64,000 nucleotides of DNA from Chryseobacterium paridis (GTDB lineage: Bacteria; Bacteroidota; Bacteroidia; Flavobacteriales; Weeksellaceae), in contig NZ_JAENHK010000010.1 in assembly GCF_016595215.1 (NCBI RefSeq), positions 372,001-436,000 of the forward strand, in the 5' to 3' direction. Below the pieces are notes generated by a model. The model was not told where the DNA came from. It saw nothing but the letters and a program-made list of their open reading frames with translations, and made no database searches. Shown here one piece after another: positions 8,775 to 17,764 of the stretch. Position 1 is the first letter of the stretch, and each line of letters begins with the position of its first letter. Position numbers and translations under genes: made by a program.

Positions 8775-9307
8775 TGAAATGGAGTATTGTTTGTTTATTG
8801 ATATCAGCTCAGCTATGGAGCCAGAAGATTATATGGGATGATCAAAGGAAGCTAGAGTGGTCCAATTTTCAGAGTAAGGTCAATGCAATGAAAAATCCTG
8901 ATGTCGTTGCTTATACGCACTGTGGATGGGAGTATTCCACTGTTGTTTCAAGCGACCCGTCTGTTCCTGTTAAAATTATGATCAATACCATTTTTAGAGA
9001 AGATAAATCGTGGAAAGATGTTAAAAGGATAAACGATTATGCCTTGCTCCACGAACAAAAACACTTTGATATCGCTGAAATATTTGCAAGAAAGCTTCGA
9101 AAAGAAGTTTCAGAAAATATTAAAACGTCCAGTGATTATCAAAAGAAATTCAAAGATATTTATAGCAAGATTTCCAATGAATACAAAGCCTTCCAAACGG
9201 CTTACGACAAGGATACACAAAATGGGATGAACAAAGAAAAGCAAGCACAATATAATACGATCATAGCCGAAGCATTAGAAAACTTAAATAGCTACAAAAA
9301 GTCTTGA
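8774..9307 (+). CDS. DUF922-type predicted secreted zinc protease
   Basis: A 177-residue exported protein. A short signal peptide ends near LWSQ, followed by the domain start IIWDDQRKLEWSNFQ. The sequence LLHEQKHFDIAE contains an HExxH zinc site (His93, Glu94, His97), the hallmark of the DUF922 family, which is annotated as a predicted Zn-dependent protease without a known substrate. The C-terminal third is a charged helix. It overlaps the lipoprotein gene (TAATG) and the nuclease gene (TTGA), making a compact three-gene unit. The link to a DNA repair nuclease is unexplained. Confidence 0.85.
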   Translation: MKWSIVCLLISAQLWSQKIIWDDQRKLEWSNFQSKVNAMKNPDVVAYTHCGWEYSTVVSSDPSVPVKIMINTIFREDKSWKDVKRINDYALLHEQKHFDIAEIFARKLRKEVSENIKTSSDYQKKFKDIYSKISNEYKAFQTAYDKDTQNGMNKEKQAQYNTIIAEALENLNSYKKS

Positions 9308-12003
9308 AGTTTCTCAATAAAATTATTCACGAACTCTTAGTCCAAAATACAGATCTTTCTGTATTTAATATTGTGATTCCCGGAAAACGTCCCATTGTTT
9401 TTATCAGGCAAATTCTTGAGGAAAGTAATTATTCGGGATTTCTACCCAACTTTTTCACTATCGAAGAACTTATTGATACTATTGCGGATAAACAACCTAT
9501 CCAGGGGATTTCCTTATGGCTTTTTGCGTTTGATGTTTATAAGAGTTTAAATCTCATTCCTAATGATAGTTTTTCTGATTTTTTAAAATGGTTTCCTACT
9601 TTACAGAAAGATTGGGATGATATTTTGAAATTTTCAGAAAGTGATGAAGCGGTATTGCAATACATGTTCGATGAGGAGCGGATCAAAGATTGGGCTCAGA
9701 ATTTAGGAGAAGATGACGATGTTCCCAGAAAAAAGTTTTTGAACTTTTGGAGAAACATGAATGTTTTTCTTCCGGTTTTAAAGAAAAAGTTGCAGGAAAA
9801 AAATTGGGCAACCTCAGGAATGATCCATGAAACAGCAAAAGCAAAAATCAATGACTTTGCAAAAAATACTTCAGAACAATTTGTTTTTTGTGGGTTCAAT
9901 GCTTTTACACCTGTAGAGGAAAAGTTGGTGAGAAGCTTATTGCAATGGGATAAAGGGCAGTGTTTTTTTCAGGCTGATCACTATTATTTTGATGATGAAA
10001 GGCAAGAGGCTGGCAAATTTCTTCGGAATCATAAATTGTGGAAGGAATTTAATGATAATCGGGCTTTCCAATGGATTGAAGATGATTTCAATCAACCTAA
10101 AAATATAAAAGTATATGAAGTTTCAGGTAATGTGACACAAACCAAAATTTTACCTGAAATTTTTAATGAAATAGATAATAAAACCTATTCCAATACAGCA
10201 CTTGTTCTGTTAGATGAAAACCTTCTTCCTGCGAGCCTTGATGTTATGCATGGGATTGATAATCTGAACATTACCATGGGTTTTCCATTGAAGAATTTAT
10301 CTTTTTCCAATGCTATAAAACAGCTCTTTTATCTGCAGAAGCAATTAGAGAAAAACAAATCTTCATATTATTATCGCGATCTGTTTCCTATTCTGGAAGA
10401 GCTTCCTAAATCCGTTGAAGATGAGAAGGTTATCAATCAATTTAAATTCAGAATAGAAGAAAGGAATATTGTTTATATATCTCAAAAACTATTACACGAA
10501 CTTTTAAGTGAGCTGTCTTATTTTCATTTACTCCAGAAAGCTGATTCTACAGGTGTCTATCTGGATATGCTTATCACATTTTGCCAGCAGATCAAATGGT
10601 TAGAGATAGATGATATTCAATATGAAAATGTCTCCCATTTTGAGAATGCATTCAGAATAATTAAAAACCAGGTGACTCCCTATGATTTTGAAATCAAAAT
10701 GGAGACATTGGAAATTCTGATCAATCAGCATATTAATTCCGAAAGTATCGATTTTCAGGGTGAACCTTTAAGAGGATTGCAGATCATGGGGCTTTTGGAA
10801 ACCAGGCTTTTGAATTTTGAAAATGTGATTCTTCTTTCTGTAAATGAGGGCAAACTTCCTTTAGGAAACTCTCAGAATACTTATATTCCTTTTGACATAA
10901 GAAAATTCTTTGATCTTCATACTTTTTTGGAAAACGATAGCATCTATGCGTATCATTTTTATCGTCTGATCCAGGATGCTAAAAATGTACATTTGTTGTT
11001 TAATGCATTAAGTTCAGGAGTGAATAGTGGAGAGAAGAGTAGGTTTATTACTCAGATCGAAATGGAGAGTTCCCATCATATTGAGCACCTCATTATCGAG
11101 AATTCTTCGGAGCCAATTACCACTGAACCTATTGAAGTTTCAAAAACTGATATTGTACTTGAGAGGCTTGAAAAATGGAAAGAAAAAGTTTCAGCTTCTC
11201 ACCTTACAAGTTATCTCTATAATCCAATAGATTTTTACTTATCAAAGATTTTAAATACTTCCGAAACAGATGAAATTGAAGAAGAATTATCTGTAAAGAA
11301 TTATGGAAATTTAGTACATTACTCACTTCAAGAAGTATATGAAGTACTTAAAGGTAAAATATTAAAAGAAAATGATTTACTAGATTTAATTAAAGCGATA
11401 GATAAATATATAGATATTGCTATTGAGAAGCTAAAACATCAGCCTGAATTTTACGAAAAGGGTATGAATTTTATTCATAAAGCCATCGCAAAAAAGGTAA
11501 TTGAAAACATCTTAAATCACGATCTTAGCCTGGTGAAGAGTGGAAATAAATTAGAGATTATCGCTATCGAAAGAAGGTTTGAAAATGTAGATTTTTATTT
11601 GGATGAAAATACAAAAGACAAGATTTCTTTCTTCGGTTTCATTGATCGAATAGACAAGTTAAACGGTACAATAAGGATTATCGATTACAAGACCGCAAAA
11701 ATAAAAAATCTCATTGTTAAAATTGATTCAGACAATGTGGATGGGTATTTTCATAATAGTGACAGGAAGCAAGCACTTCAACTTTGTATTTATCAATATG
11801 TGATTCAAAGTCTTCCTGAGTTTTGGGGCTTTCCCGTAGAAACAGGAATCTGGAGTTTTGCTGAAGCCAAAAAAGGAGTGGTTTCTCTCCAATTTGAAAA
11901 GGGGAGTATAGATGAAGCTATGAAGTCAGTTCGAAGCCTTATTCTGGAAATTCTTAATCCAGAAGTCAGCTTTATAGAGAATATCAATTCGTTTACCAAT
12001 TAA
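9304..12003 (+). CDS. AddB/RecB-like protein with PD-(D/E)XK nuclease domain
   Basis: An 899-residue protein resembling the AddB subunit of AddAB double-strand-break repair nucleases. The C-terminal RecB-type nuclease is intact: GNLVHYS (His672), FFGFIDRID (Asp781), IIDYKTAK (Asp794, Lys796) and the QLCIYQY motif. The long N-terminal part looks like an inactivated helicase scaffold. It shows no clear Walker A and no four-cysteine iron-sulfur cluster of the Bacillus AddB kind. The likely start is TTG at 9304, overlapping the previous stop as TTGA. The expected partner helicase AddA is not encoded in this window. It ends next to a convergent secreted hydrolase gene. Confidence 0.82.
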   Translation: MKFLNKIIHELLVQNTDLSVFNIVIPGKRPIVFIRQILEESNYSGFLPNFFTIEELIDTIADKQPIQGISLWLFAFDVYKSLNLIPNDSFSDFLKWFPTLQKDWDDILKFSESDEAVLQYMFDEERIKDWAQNLGEDDDVPRKKFLNFWRNMNVFLPVLKKKLQEKNWATSGMIHETAKAKINDFAKNTSEQFVFCGFNAFTPVEEKLVRSLLQWDKGQCFFQADHYYFDDERQEAGKFLRNHKLWKEFNDNRAFQWIEDDFNQPKNIKVYEVSGNVTQTKILPEIFNEIDNKTYSNTALVLLDENLLPASLDVMHGIDNLNITMGFPLKNLSFSNAIKQLFYLQKQLEKNKSSYYYRDLFPILEELPKSVEDEKVINQFKFRIEERNIVYISQKLLHELLSELSYFHLLQKADSTGVYLDMLITFCQQIKWLEIDDIQYENVSHFENAFRIIKNQVTPYDFEIKMETLEILINQHINSESIDFQGEPLRGLQIMGLLETRLLNFENVILLSVNEGKLPLGNSQNTYIPFDIRKFFDLHTFLENDSIYAYHFYRLIQDAKNVHLLFNALSSGVNSGEKSRFITQIEMESSHHIEHLIIENSSEPITTEPIEVSKTDIVLERLEKWKEKVSASHLTSYLYNPIDFYLSKILNTSETDEIEEELSVKNYGNLVHYSLQEVYEVLKGKILKENDLLDLIKAIDKYIDIAIEKLKHQPEFYEKGMNFIHKAIAKKVIENILNHDLSLVKSGNKLEIIAIERRFENVDFYLDENTKDKISFFGFIDRIDKLNGTIRIIDYKTAKIKNLIVKIDSDNVDGYFHNSDRKQALQLCIYQYVIQSLPEFWGFPVETGIWSFAEAKKGVVSLQFEKGSIDEAMKSVRSLILEILNPEVSFIENINSFTN

Positions 12004-12070
12004 TGGGCTTAACCGGTAAGCTGAATGAGGCTCTCGAAGTTAGCTTATTACATAAATTTTCAAACTTCAT

Positions 12071-12098
12071 AAAAAAGCTACCTTACAGTAAGGTAGCT
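12071..12098 (-). terminator. Terminator of the secreted hydrolase gene
   Basis: AGCTACCTTAC and GTAAGGTAGCT form an 11-base perfect inverted repeat around one base, followed on the minus strand by six T. On the plus strand there is no T-run, so it mainly serves the minus gene. Confidence 0.75.
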
Positions 12099-12136
12099 CT
12101 AAAATCAATATAATTTGATACGAAGAAAAATTAATG

Positions 12137-14086
12137 CTATAATTTTATTTTTTTACTGATTGTTTTTCCATTGTTAAGAATTACTTGAATTACATAAACT
12201 CCTGATTCTAAAGGTTTAGACTCAAAATTTAAAGTATTGATCTCTTGATTCTGTATAAGCGTTCCCGAAATAGAGTAAATACTGATGTGCTTAATGCTGT
12301 TCTTGGCTCGAACCAGAATCTGATTATTTCTGGAAAATACATCCACATTATTTTCTAAACTGCTCGTATTCCCAAAACTTTTGTTGAATTGAAGATTATA
12401 AAACTCAGTGATAATTTCAAATGTATAGTTTTGATGATCAATGTTGTTTAGATCAATTCCACCATCATCTATATATTCTCTTTGAGAAATCGTTTTAACA
12501 AGATTCTTATTTTCATCAAATATATTGATGGTTTGTAATTCCTCCTGATTGATCTTTAAACTTAAAATATTATTATTTTCAGAACTTACAATCTCATTTT
12601 CAGCAATGGATATTGGTGTGTTCTTAATATAAGGAATCTGCTTATTTTCGTTGTTTTGCTGTACTTTCAATAAATAAATACCATCTTTTAAAGAACTAAG
12701 ATTATTACTGGCAACTGATCTGTTTGTTGTATTGTCTTTATTGAAATCCTTTATTTCAATCACCTCCATAGAACCCAGATTTGGTTTTATTTGTGATGAA
12801 AATAATGGAGCAAGCTTAGGCTGATCATTGGTGGTCTGTTTAGATGTTAGGATAGCCCATTCATTGAGTATACCACCCTTTCGGAGTGTATTAAATTTAG
12901 CATTAGAGGCTAAAACAAAAGGTACTATTCCTCCAATATGCCCTAAAGGACCCCAATAAAATGATTGAAGCTTATACTTATCCAGATCCCACCATGAATA
13001 ATATCCTCTTTGTACGTCTATCGTTTTAGAAGTATTTTCAGGTGGAATTGCAAGGTCTACTGTGGAATGCCCTAATGTCATTGGTGTCTTATTGTACCAG
13101 TTATAGACGTCATTTGATTTTAGGCAAAGCCTGAGTTTATTATTGTTGTTATTGGTGACATCGTTGATAAAGTTATTTGTAAGTAGCTTTCTCCAAAGTA
13201 ATGGTCCCCACAGCAATCCGCCATTATCTTGTAACACATGATAATCGTATTTGTCAAGATACTCTGCTGATATAACTTCTGAAATATTATTGTTGTAGGT
13301 CTTGTAACCCGTATTGTTGCAGGTATTGATAACATTGGCAAGAAAAGAAGTGAAAGGATATACATCTTTTTCTAAAACCCCTTTTTGAAGTGTTACTCCG
13401 GAAAAGTCATAAGGACCATCACCCATATAAGCATATTTGAATTTCAATTGGGTAGGATTAGAAGTATTTAGCTTCATCAAGGTAGACATTGCTGCATGAG
13501 CCCCCTGGGAATAGCCTGTCAGAAAATATTCATCATATCTTTTTATCCCTAACTGTGCTAAAACTTTATTAGCAGCAGTTACAAAATCGATTGTTGCGCT
13601 GGATTCCGTAGGGTAGTGTACGTAAGGATGAACCCCATCACCACTGCCCATTCCAACATAATCAGGTGCCATCAGGATATAACCATTCAATGCGTAAGAC
13701 AATTCTACAACAAATCCGGCATACAGTACTCCCTTTAAATTAGAAGGAACATTACTTCTGCTGTCGGTTGTTCCATGGTCTGAAACAACAGTAGATAATT
13801 TGTAATTTACATTAGGATACATGATCAGCCCGGTTGCTTTAACCAGTGTATTGTTTTCATTTTTAGTATAATAGGTTATTTTGTATGCTTTTAATCCAAC
13901 ATTAAAACCATTAAGGTAACTAACAAAGTCAGGTGCGTTTTGCTCACCTAGATTATTGGCGATAAAATTAATAACTCCCTGAGGTGTCAAATCCAGTTTC
14001 TGCTCGAAATTTACAACATCCCCAGCCTGTTGAGAGAAGTAAAAAGGAGCAGAAAGACCAAGTAATAAAAGAGTAATTTTTCTCAT
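12137..14086 (-). CDS. Secreted alpha/beta-hydrolase (lipase/esterase-like) with T9SS sorting tail
   Basis: A 649-residue exported hydrolase. A signal peptide (MRKITLLLLG...YFSQQ) precedes an alpha/beta-hydrolase region whose nucleophile motif GYSQG places Ser193 on the elbow; the order resembles secretory lipases. Around residues 350-420 the catalytic His region (GPLGHIGG) is plausible. The last ~80 residues (SIYSISGTLIQNQ...ISKKIKL) form a type A T9SS sorting domain, so the protein is probably released or surface-attached through type IX secretion. The frame extends 17 codons upstream, but the ATG at 14086 begins the signal peptide. Substrate class (lipid, ester or peptide) is not determined. 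Confidence 0.82.
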   Translation of the reverse strand: MRKITLLLLGLSAPFYFSQQAGDVVNFEQKLDLTPQGVINFIANNLGEQNAPDFVSYLNGFNVGLKAYKITYYTKNENNTLVKATGLIMYPNVNYKLSTVVSDHGTTDSRSNVPSNLKGVLYAGFVVELSYALNGYILMAPDYVGMGSGDGVHPYVHYPTESSATIDFVTAANKVLAQLGIKRYDEYFLTGYSQGAHAAMSTLMKLNTSNPTQLKFKYAYMGDGPYDFSGVTLQKGVLEKDVYPFTSFLANVINTCNNTGYKTYNNNISEVISAEYLDKYDYHVLQDNGGLLWGPLLWRKLLTNNFINDVTNNNNNKLRLCLKSNDVYNWYNKTPMTLGHSTVDLAIPPENTSKTIDVQRGYYSWWDLDKYKLQSFYWGPLGHIGGIVPFVLASNAKFNTLRKGGILNEWAILTSKQTTNDQPKLAPLFSSQIKPNLGSMEVIEIKDFNKDNTTNRSVASNNLSSLKDGIYLLKVQQNNENKQIPYIKNTPISIAENEIVSSENNNILSLKINQEELQTINIFDENKNLVKTISQREYIDDGGIDLNNIDHQNYTFEIITEFYNLQFNKSFGNTSSLENNVDVFSRNNQILVRAKNSIKHISIYSISGTLIQNQEINTLNFESKPLESGVYVIQVILNNGKTISKKIKL

Positions 14087-14186
14087 AATGATAATTTTTG
14101 GTGAGGTTAATATAGAATTTTTTAAAATTAAATTCACTCTATTGAGATATTAATAGTTATTCATTGAATAGTAGTATTTATTAGAA

Positions 14187-14218
14187 TAAAAAAACGTCTG
14201 GTCAACTGACCAGACGTT
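14187..14218 (-). terminator. Terminator of the acyl-CoA dehydrogenase gene
   Basis: AACGTCTGGTCA and TGACCAGACGTT form a perfect 12-base stem, followed on the minus strand by six T. Confidence 0.85.
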
Positions 14219-14242
14219 CTGTATTTTTATGTTTTTAATTCT

Positions 14243-15421
14243 TTAGAAAGCGTTAATACCTGTAATATCCATTCCGGTAATTAATAAGTGAACATCATGT
14301 GTTCCTTCATAGGTAATTACAGACTCTAAATTAGCAGCATGTCTCATCATTGGGAATTCACCCATGATTCCCATCCCACCCAGTATCTGACGGGATTCTC
14401 TTGCAATATCAATAGCCATTTTCACATTGTTTCTTTTAGCCATTGAAATCTGTGCAGGGCTCGCCTTATGATCGTTTTTAAGATTTCCTAACTGTAAACA
14501 AAGCAATTGAGCCTTTGTAATTTCAGTTAAGAATTCTGCTAATTTTTTCTGTTGTAATTGATAAGATCCGATCGGGTTTCCGAATTGTCTTCTCTCTTTA
14601 GAATACTGAACTGCTGTACAATAGCAATCGATAGCAGCTCCGATAACTCCCCAGGAAATTCCATATCGCGCAGAGTTAAGGCAAGAAAGAGGTCCTTTTA
14701 ACCCAGTAACTCCCGGAAGAAGATTTTCCTTTGGAACCTTTACATCATTAAATACCAATTCTCCCGTTTTAGAAGCTCTTAAACTCCATTTGTTATGAGT
14801 CTCAGGAGTTGTAAAGCCCTCCATTCCTCTCTCAACAATTAGTCCCTGGATTTTCCCTTCTTCATTTTTAGCCCAAACCACTGCAATATCGCATAAAGGA
14901 GAATTAGTAATCCACATTTTTGCTCCATTTAACAGGTAATGGTCTCCCATATCCTTAAAATAAGTCTCCATAGATCCTGGATCAGAGCCATGATTAGGCT
15001 CTGTCAATCCGAAAGATCCAATCATTTCTCCCGAAGCTAATTGTGGAAGATATTTTCTTTTTTGTTCCTCAGAACCAAATTCGTTGATTGGGAACATTAC
15101 TAATGAGCTTTGTACAGATGCTGCAGAACGAACTGCAGAATCTCCTCTTTCCAATTCCTGCATAATAAGACCATAAGAGATCTGATCCAATCCGGAACCT
15201 CCATATTCTACCGGAATGTATGGACCAAGCGCTCCGATTTTCCCTAATTCTTTCATTAAACCAGGTAAATCTGTATGATTTTGAGCAGCGTGATCTATCT
15301 GAGGCATTACAAAACTTTCTACCCAATCTCTTACGGATTGGCGAATTAGTTTGTGTTCTTCGGTAAGTAAGGCATCAATTCCGTAATAGTCAGGAATACT
15401 TGTAAGAGGATAATATGACAT
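14243..15421 (-). CDS. Glutaryl-CoA dehydrogenase-type acyl-CoA dehydrogenase
   Basis: A 392-residue FAD flavoenzyme. The catalytic base is Glu372 in ITYEGTHDVH. The segment AVRSAASVQSSLV carries Arg98 and Ser102 at the positions that bind the glutaryl carboxylate in human glutaryl-CoA dehydrogenase (Arg94, Ser98). FGLTEPNHGSDPGSMET is also GCDH-like. It would oxidise and decarboxylate glutaryl-CoA to crotonyl-CoA in lysine/tryptophan breakdown, passing electrons to ETF. It is a single gene with its own terminator; no other lysine-degradation genes are beside it. The gcdH assignment rests on conserved residues, not on a search. Confidence 0.88.
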   Translation of the reverse strand: MSYYPLTSIPDYYGIDALLTEEHKLIRQSVRDWVESFVMPQIDHAAQNHTDLPGLMKELGKIGALGPYIPVEYGGSGLDQISYGLIMQELERGDSAVRSAASVQSSLVMFPINEFGSEEQKRKYLPQLASGEMIGSFGLTEPNHGSDPGSMETYFKDMGDHYLLNGAKMWITNSPLCDIAVVWAKNEEGKIQGLIVERGMEGFTTPETHNKWSLRASKTGELVFNDVKVPKENLLPGVTGLKGPLSCLNSARYGISWGVIGAAIDCYCTAVQYSKERRQFGNPIGSYQLQQKKLAEFLTEITKAQLLCLQLGNLKNDHKASPAQISMAKRNNVKMAIDIARESRQILGGMGIMGEFPMMRHAANLESVITYEGTHDVHLLITGMDITGINAF

Positions 15422-15579
15422 TTTTTAAATTTTCTTAAAAATAGCATTTTTCGTGATTTCAGAAAAATTTTTTTTGACTGCCTTTTGAAATAATATTTTT
15501 TTTCATTTGTATTAGTAAAATAAAGAATTAAGCCCTCTTTTTTTAGAGGGAATGTGATACCTTTTAATGAAATGTAAAC

Positions 15580-16374
15580 TTAGAATTCTTCCTCTTCTTC
15601 GTTGGAAATAGGATAGTGATTGACAGAATTATGGACTTTATTCTTGAATTTATACAAGTAGGGTGCTTTGTTGGCTGACCCATCATATAATTTTTCAAGT
15701 CTTTCCAGAATATTAAGGCTTAATATTTTCCGCTGAAAATTATTTCTTCTGAATTTCTGTCCTAAGATTGTTTCATACAAAGACTGCAAATCTTTCATGG
15801 TAAATTTTACGGGCAGAAGATTGCTTGCTGCAACTTCCGTATTGATATTCATTCTGAGGTATTCCAGCCCTGTTTCTATTATTTTATCATGGTCAAAAGC
15901 CATTTTAGGCAGATTGTCAACTTCAAACCATTCACAGGTTTCATTGAAAGCATCTGGGAAAGTATTGGCGAGTGAGAAATCGATAAGGCTACAATATCCT
16001 ACCGTAATGAACCTCTGAAATATCCAGTGATTTTTAGGAACTTCTATACCTTTGTTTTTAAGAAGGATTTGGTGGACATTATTTTCAGTACGGTCTATTC
16101 TTCCGAATGTATGAAATTGTTTCAGGAAAATATCTTTAAGGTGTGTTCTTTCATAAAGTACACGTTCGGCAGCTTCTCTAAGGTCTTCGTCATTAAAAAC
16201 AAATCCCCCGGGAAGTGACCAAAGATCCAGATCGTGATACTTTAGGAGTAAAACTTTCAGAATATTATTGTGAAAACCAAATATGGTGCAGTCCACTGAA
16301 ATATGGGCTACAAAGTCTTTGGTGTCTATAAGTTCCTTAAGCGTTTCTTTATTTTTTGAATCCTTGATTTCCAT
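15580..16374 (-). CDS. Nudix-fold transcriptional regulator (NrtR/AraR-like)
   Basis: A 264-residue protein with an N-terminal Nudix fold (about residues 20-160) and a C-terminal winged-helix region (about 170-245, LPVKFTMKDLQSLYETILG). The Nudix box is degenerate: where the consensus has REUXEE the sequence reads RVLYER, so hydrolysis is unlikely. This architecture is known from regulators such as NrtR and the Bacteroides arabinose regulator AraR, in which the Nudix fold senses a small molecule. It follows the MFS permease gene by 22 bases and lies divergent from the SusC operon, so it probably controls the glucan locus. The tail is unusually acidic (EEEEEF). Confidence 0.85.
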   Translation of the reverse strand: MEIKDSKNKETLKELIDTKDFVAHISVDCTIFGFHNNILKVLLLKYHDLDLWSLPGGFVFNDEDLREAAERVLYERTHLKDIFLKQFHTFGRIDRTENNVHQILLKNKGIEVPKNHWIFQRFITVGYCSLIDFSLANTFPDAFNETCEWFEVDNLPKMAFDHDKIIETGLEYLRMNINTEVAASNLLPVKFTMKDLQSLYETILGQKFRRNNFQRKILSLNILERLEKLYDGSANKAPYLYKFKNKVHNSVNHYPISNEEEEEF

Positions 16375-16396
16375 GGGAGTAAAAATAAAATTATTT

Positions 16397-17587
16397 TTAA
16401 TATGTTTTTTTAATAAGTCTAAAATAAATTAAACTTATTGAAAAAAGGACACTTACAATAAATAGTATGTATAATGGGTAATAGCTTAGTAATTGATTTT
16501 CAAATAATAGTGAAATAACAATAGAACTTACTGAACTTCCCAATGATGAAAAAATAACGATGAGTGAAGTAAACAAATTTGTTTTTTCCTTATCTATTTT
16601 TACAATCATTTTAGAATTGATCACCGGATAAAGAGGAGATAGAAAAAGACCAATGATGGGAAATAAAAATAAAATAGCTTTTGAGTCTTCTGAATCGAAA
16701 TACTGTATTCCCAATATCACCGATAATACAAGTAGAATACTTGATAAGCAGTAAACATAATACCTTGAAAGCGGGAATCTGTGAATGATATTGGCAGTCA
16801 CTGTTCTTCCTAAATAGGAAAAAAGAGCTAAAAAAGATGATGCCTGCAAGGCAAAGAAGGAATTGACCTTCAGGTGATTTTTATAAAATGAAGGTAACCA
16901 CGAATTAAAACTCTGCTCAACAAATACAATAGAGAAAACGACAGCCAAAAAAACAAAAATGGAAGGATTGATAAATCCGGAGAGATCTGAAAAAAGATCT
17001 TTCATATCAGCTGATTTTTTGGGCTCAGCAATTTCCAATCTTGAAAATAAATAAATGGTAATGGCTGAAAGTAATGATATGGCAATAAATCCAAACTTCC
17101 AATATTCTGAGTATTGACTGGAAATCAACCAGCCAAAACCTGTATTCACTACAAAAATCCCGATCATAAAAGAAGCTTCTACATTACTCATCGTTTTCGT
17201 CAGGGATTTTTCATCATAGATATTGTTTCTGATAATTCCGAAAACACAGATTTTCCCTATGGCAAAACAGGTGCCTATAATAGCAAACCAAAGTTTATAA
17301 AACCAAAATACTTTTGCAAAAGGAAGGACGGATGAACAAACTCCCACAATGATTAATGAAAAAATTAATGCTTTTTTAGTTCCAATTTTACTAATAAAAT
17401 TAACTGCGAAAAGAGAAATAAAAGCAATCGGTAAATCTTTAAAAGATTCTAAAAGTCCTAATTTTTCATAGGTGATTTTCGCTTCCGAAAGTTGCAATAT
17501 GATAATGCCCATGCAGTTTAAGACCATTGAGAAAATTAAGAAGGTCAGTTTTAGCGGAAGTGAAATATTCGGAAGCTTGCTCGTCAT
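16397..17587 (-). CDS. MFS sugar permease of the glucan locus
   Basis: A 396-residue inner-membrane protein with about 12 hydrophobic helices and a loop after helix 6 (residues ~195-210), as expected for the major facilitator superfamily. An FISKIGTKKAL segment matches the conserved loop between helices 2 and 3. It is co-oriented with the Nudix regulator gene (22-base gap) and divergent from the SusC/D operon. The likely role is uptake of glucose or gluco-oligosaccharides released in the periplasm by the GH3 and GH30 enzymes. Substrate specificity is inferred from context only. Confidence 0.82.
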   Translation of the reverse strand: MTSKLPNISLPLKLTFLIFSMVLNCMGIIILQLSEAKITYEKLGLLESFKDLPIAFISLFAVNFISKIGTKKALIFSLIIVGVCSSVLPFAKVFWFYKLWFAIIGTCFAIGKICVFGIIRNNIYDEKSLTKTMSNVEASFMIGIFVVNTGFGWLISSQYSEYWKFGFIAISLLSAITIYLFSRLEIAEPKKSADMKDLFSDLSGFINPSIFVFLAVVFSIVFVEQSFNSWLPSFYKNHLKVNSFFALQASSFLALFSYLGRTVTANIIHRFPLSRYYVYCLSSILLVLSVILGIQYFDSEDSKAILFLFPIIGLFLSPLYPVINSKMIVKIDKEKTNLFTSLIVIFSSLGSSVSSIVISLLFENQLLSYYPLYILFIVSVLFSISLIYFRLIKKTY

Positions 17588-17764
17588 TTTGGGGATGAAT
17601 TTTATTAAATTTTTAAGAGTTTTTATGAAATTTTAGTCAAAAAAAAGGGCTTTCAACCCCCAAAAATAAAAGAAATATTAAAATATTTATTAATATAATG
17701 TTAACTATTTAAAAAAAAATATATTTTTATTGTCTCAAAATGAGAATTAAAAAACTAACTGTAT
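17588..17764. promoter_or_regulatory. Divergent control region of the glucan locus
   Basis: This 177-base, very AT-rich gap separates the MFS-regulator operon from SusC. It contains a perfect 16-base palindrome, AAATATTAAAATATTT (17673-17688), a candidate operator. A minus-strand TATTTTTG (17661-17668) could be the -7 element for the MFS operon, though no TTG sits at the right distance. No consensus promoter is evident for SusC, which may mean an activator-dependent promoter. Confidence 0.4.

Noticed and set aside
15533-15550. CCCTCT/AGAGGG hairpin after the Nudix regulator gene
   Set aside because: The T-run is in the loop, not after the stem, so termination is not supported.
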